Made by a program: the position numbers and the translations under genes. From positions 1 through 7,009 of the forward strand of contig JANXQG010000292.1 of NCBI GenBank assembly GCA_025356915.1: 7,009 bases of DNA, in the 5' to 3' direction. The notes under the pieces were generated by a model. It was given only the letters and a program-made list of their open reading frames with translations, was not told the origin of the DNA and did not search any database. The stretch's first letter is position 1, and each line of letters opens with the position of its first letter. This document shows positions 6,384-7,009 of the stretch, one piece after another. The stretch comes from Planctomycetota bacterium (GTDB lineage: Bacteria; Planctomycetota; Planctomycetia; Pirellulales; Thermoguttaceae).

Positions 6384-7009
6384 ATGAAAGTATTGGCCTT
6401 GATCGAAAGCGCGGACCACGTCTGCTACCGGTATAGGTTCAACGCGCTGGCCTGGGATCTAGCCCAGGTGGGTCTGCTGCTCGAGGCCTTGCCTATCGAA
6501 AAGGGTTTTGGGCGAATCTCCACCTTATTGGCGGGGAGCCGGGCCGAGATCGTCGTTTTGCAACGTAAACTCTTGCCCGCTTGGCAATTAGCTATCCTGC
6601 GGCGGAACGCGAAATGCCTCGTCTACGATATCGACGATGCACTTTTTCGCCACGACGCCTTCACGAAAAAGAAGCAGCAAAGCCCCATCCGCTTGTCCCG
6701 CTTCCGCAACATGGTGCGAGCGGCCGATGCCGTGCTGGCAGGAAACGACTATCTGACCCAATTCGCCTCGGCTTACGCGGATCCCAGCCGGATACACTTC
6801 GTGCCAACTTGCCTCGAACCCTCCTGGTATCCCCAGGCCAGCCACTGCCGCACCGGTTCCTCTGCTCGCCTCGGTTGGATCGGCCAGCGATGCATGCTTC
6901 CGTCGCTAAATGCCATGGAAGAACAGTTGGCTGCTGTTGGCCGGAGGTTGCCGGAGGTTTCGCTCCGCGTGATCAGCGACGCTTTGCCACAAATAGGGGG
7001 CCTGCGGAT
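6384..7009 (+). CDS. glycosyltransferase (GT4/GT-B-like), 3'-truncated by window edge
   Basis: The frame is open from the ATG at 6384 to the window end, giving 208 N-terminal residues; the rest lies outside. The protein begins MKVLALIES with a CYRYRFNAL motif (14-22), as seen in GT-B glycosyltransferases of this type. VVLQRKLLPAW (57-67) is followed by LVYDIDDALF (79-88), a signature common to this group. AADAVLAGNDYL (113-124) and HFVPTCLEPSWY (138-149) match the end of the N-terminal acceptor domain. LGWIGQ (163-168) marks entry into the nucleotide-sugar-binding domain, most of which is cut off along with the expected EPFG/E-x7-E region. It would transfer a sugar from an activated donor to a glycan or lipid in the cytoplasm, probably for surface polysaccharide. 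Donor and acceptor cannot be told. It is transcribed divergently from the lyase fusion gene and may belong to an operon continuing to the right. Confidence 0.85.
   Translation, partial: MKVLALIESADHVCYRYRFNALAWDLAQVGLLLEALPIEKGFGRISTLLAGSRAEIVVLQRKLLPAWQLAILRRNAKCLVYDIDDALFRHDAFTKKKQQSPIRLSRFRNMVRAADAVLAGNDYLTQFASAYADPSRIHFVPTCLEPSWYPQASHCRTGSSARLGWIGQRCMLPSLNAMEEQLAAVGRRLPEVSLRVISDALPQIGGLR

Noticed and set aside
6187..6384. 65-codon + strand ORF starting with GTG in the divergent intergenic region
   Set aside because: Its start lies inside the tandem repeat, it has no ribosome binding site, its composition is Pro/Cys/His-rich and unlike a protein, and it runs into the glycosyltransferase start.

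Overview
The window looks like part of a planctomycete chromosome (Pirellulales-like). This rests on protein style, not on any rRNA or taxonomic marker. It is fairly GC-rich and holds a Gfo/Idh/MocA oxidoreductase with the TPDHWHA and QKP motifs typical of secreted-sugar metabolism in that phylum. It also holds a very long exported protein with a PD40-type propeller and c-type heme motifs, and a glycosyltransferase with a YDIDDALF motif.

Layout from left to right. (1) The C-terminal ~80% of a Gfo/Idh/MocA-family dehydrogenase on the + strand (3-1043), cut by the left edge. (2) A short gap with a plausible sigma70-type promoter, then a small MazG-like nucleotide pyrophosphohydrolase on the + strand (1166-1531). 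(3) A convergent intergenic gap with a 14-bp stem hairpin that could end transcription from both sides. (4) A single 1454-residue ORF on the - strand (1642-6006). It runs from a signal peptide through an HzsA-like (hydrazine synthase alpha-like) propeller and a two-CxxCH heme region into a complete heparinase II/III-like polysaccharide lyase module. (5) A 377-bp divergent intergenic region with a perfect 14-bp tandem repeat and a GC-rich hairpin. (6) The N-terminal 208 residues of a glycosyltransferase on the + strand (6384-7009), cut by the right edge.

The main point of interest is the large fusion protein. A heme-bearing, HzsA-related module is joined in frame to a polysaccharide lyase module behind one signal peptide. 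This suggests an exported enzyme in which uronic-acid polysaccharide cleavage is physically linked to a redox or electron-transfer module. The Gfo/Idh/MocA oxidoreductase could process sugars released by such an enzyme, but that link is inference from proximity only, since the two genes are convergent and separated by the pyrophosphohydrolase. The pyrophosphohydrolase (nucleotide-pool housekeeping) and the glycosyltransferase (surface glycan synthesis) look unrelated to the fusion gene. No rRNA, tRNA, CRISPR array, transposase or integrase was seen.
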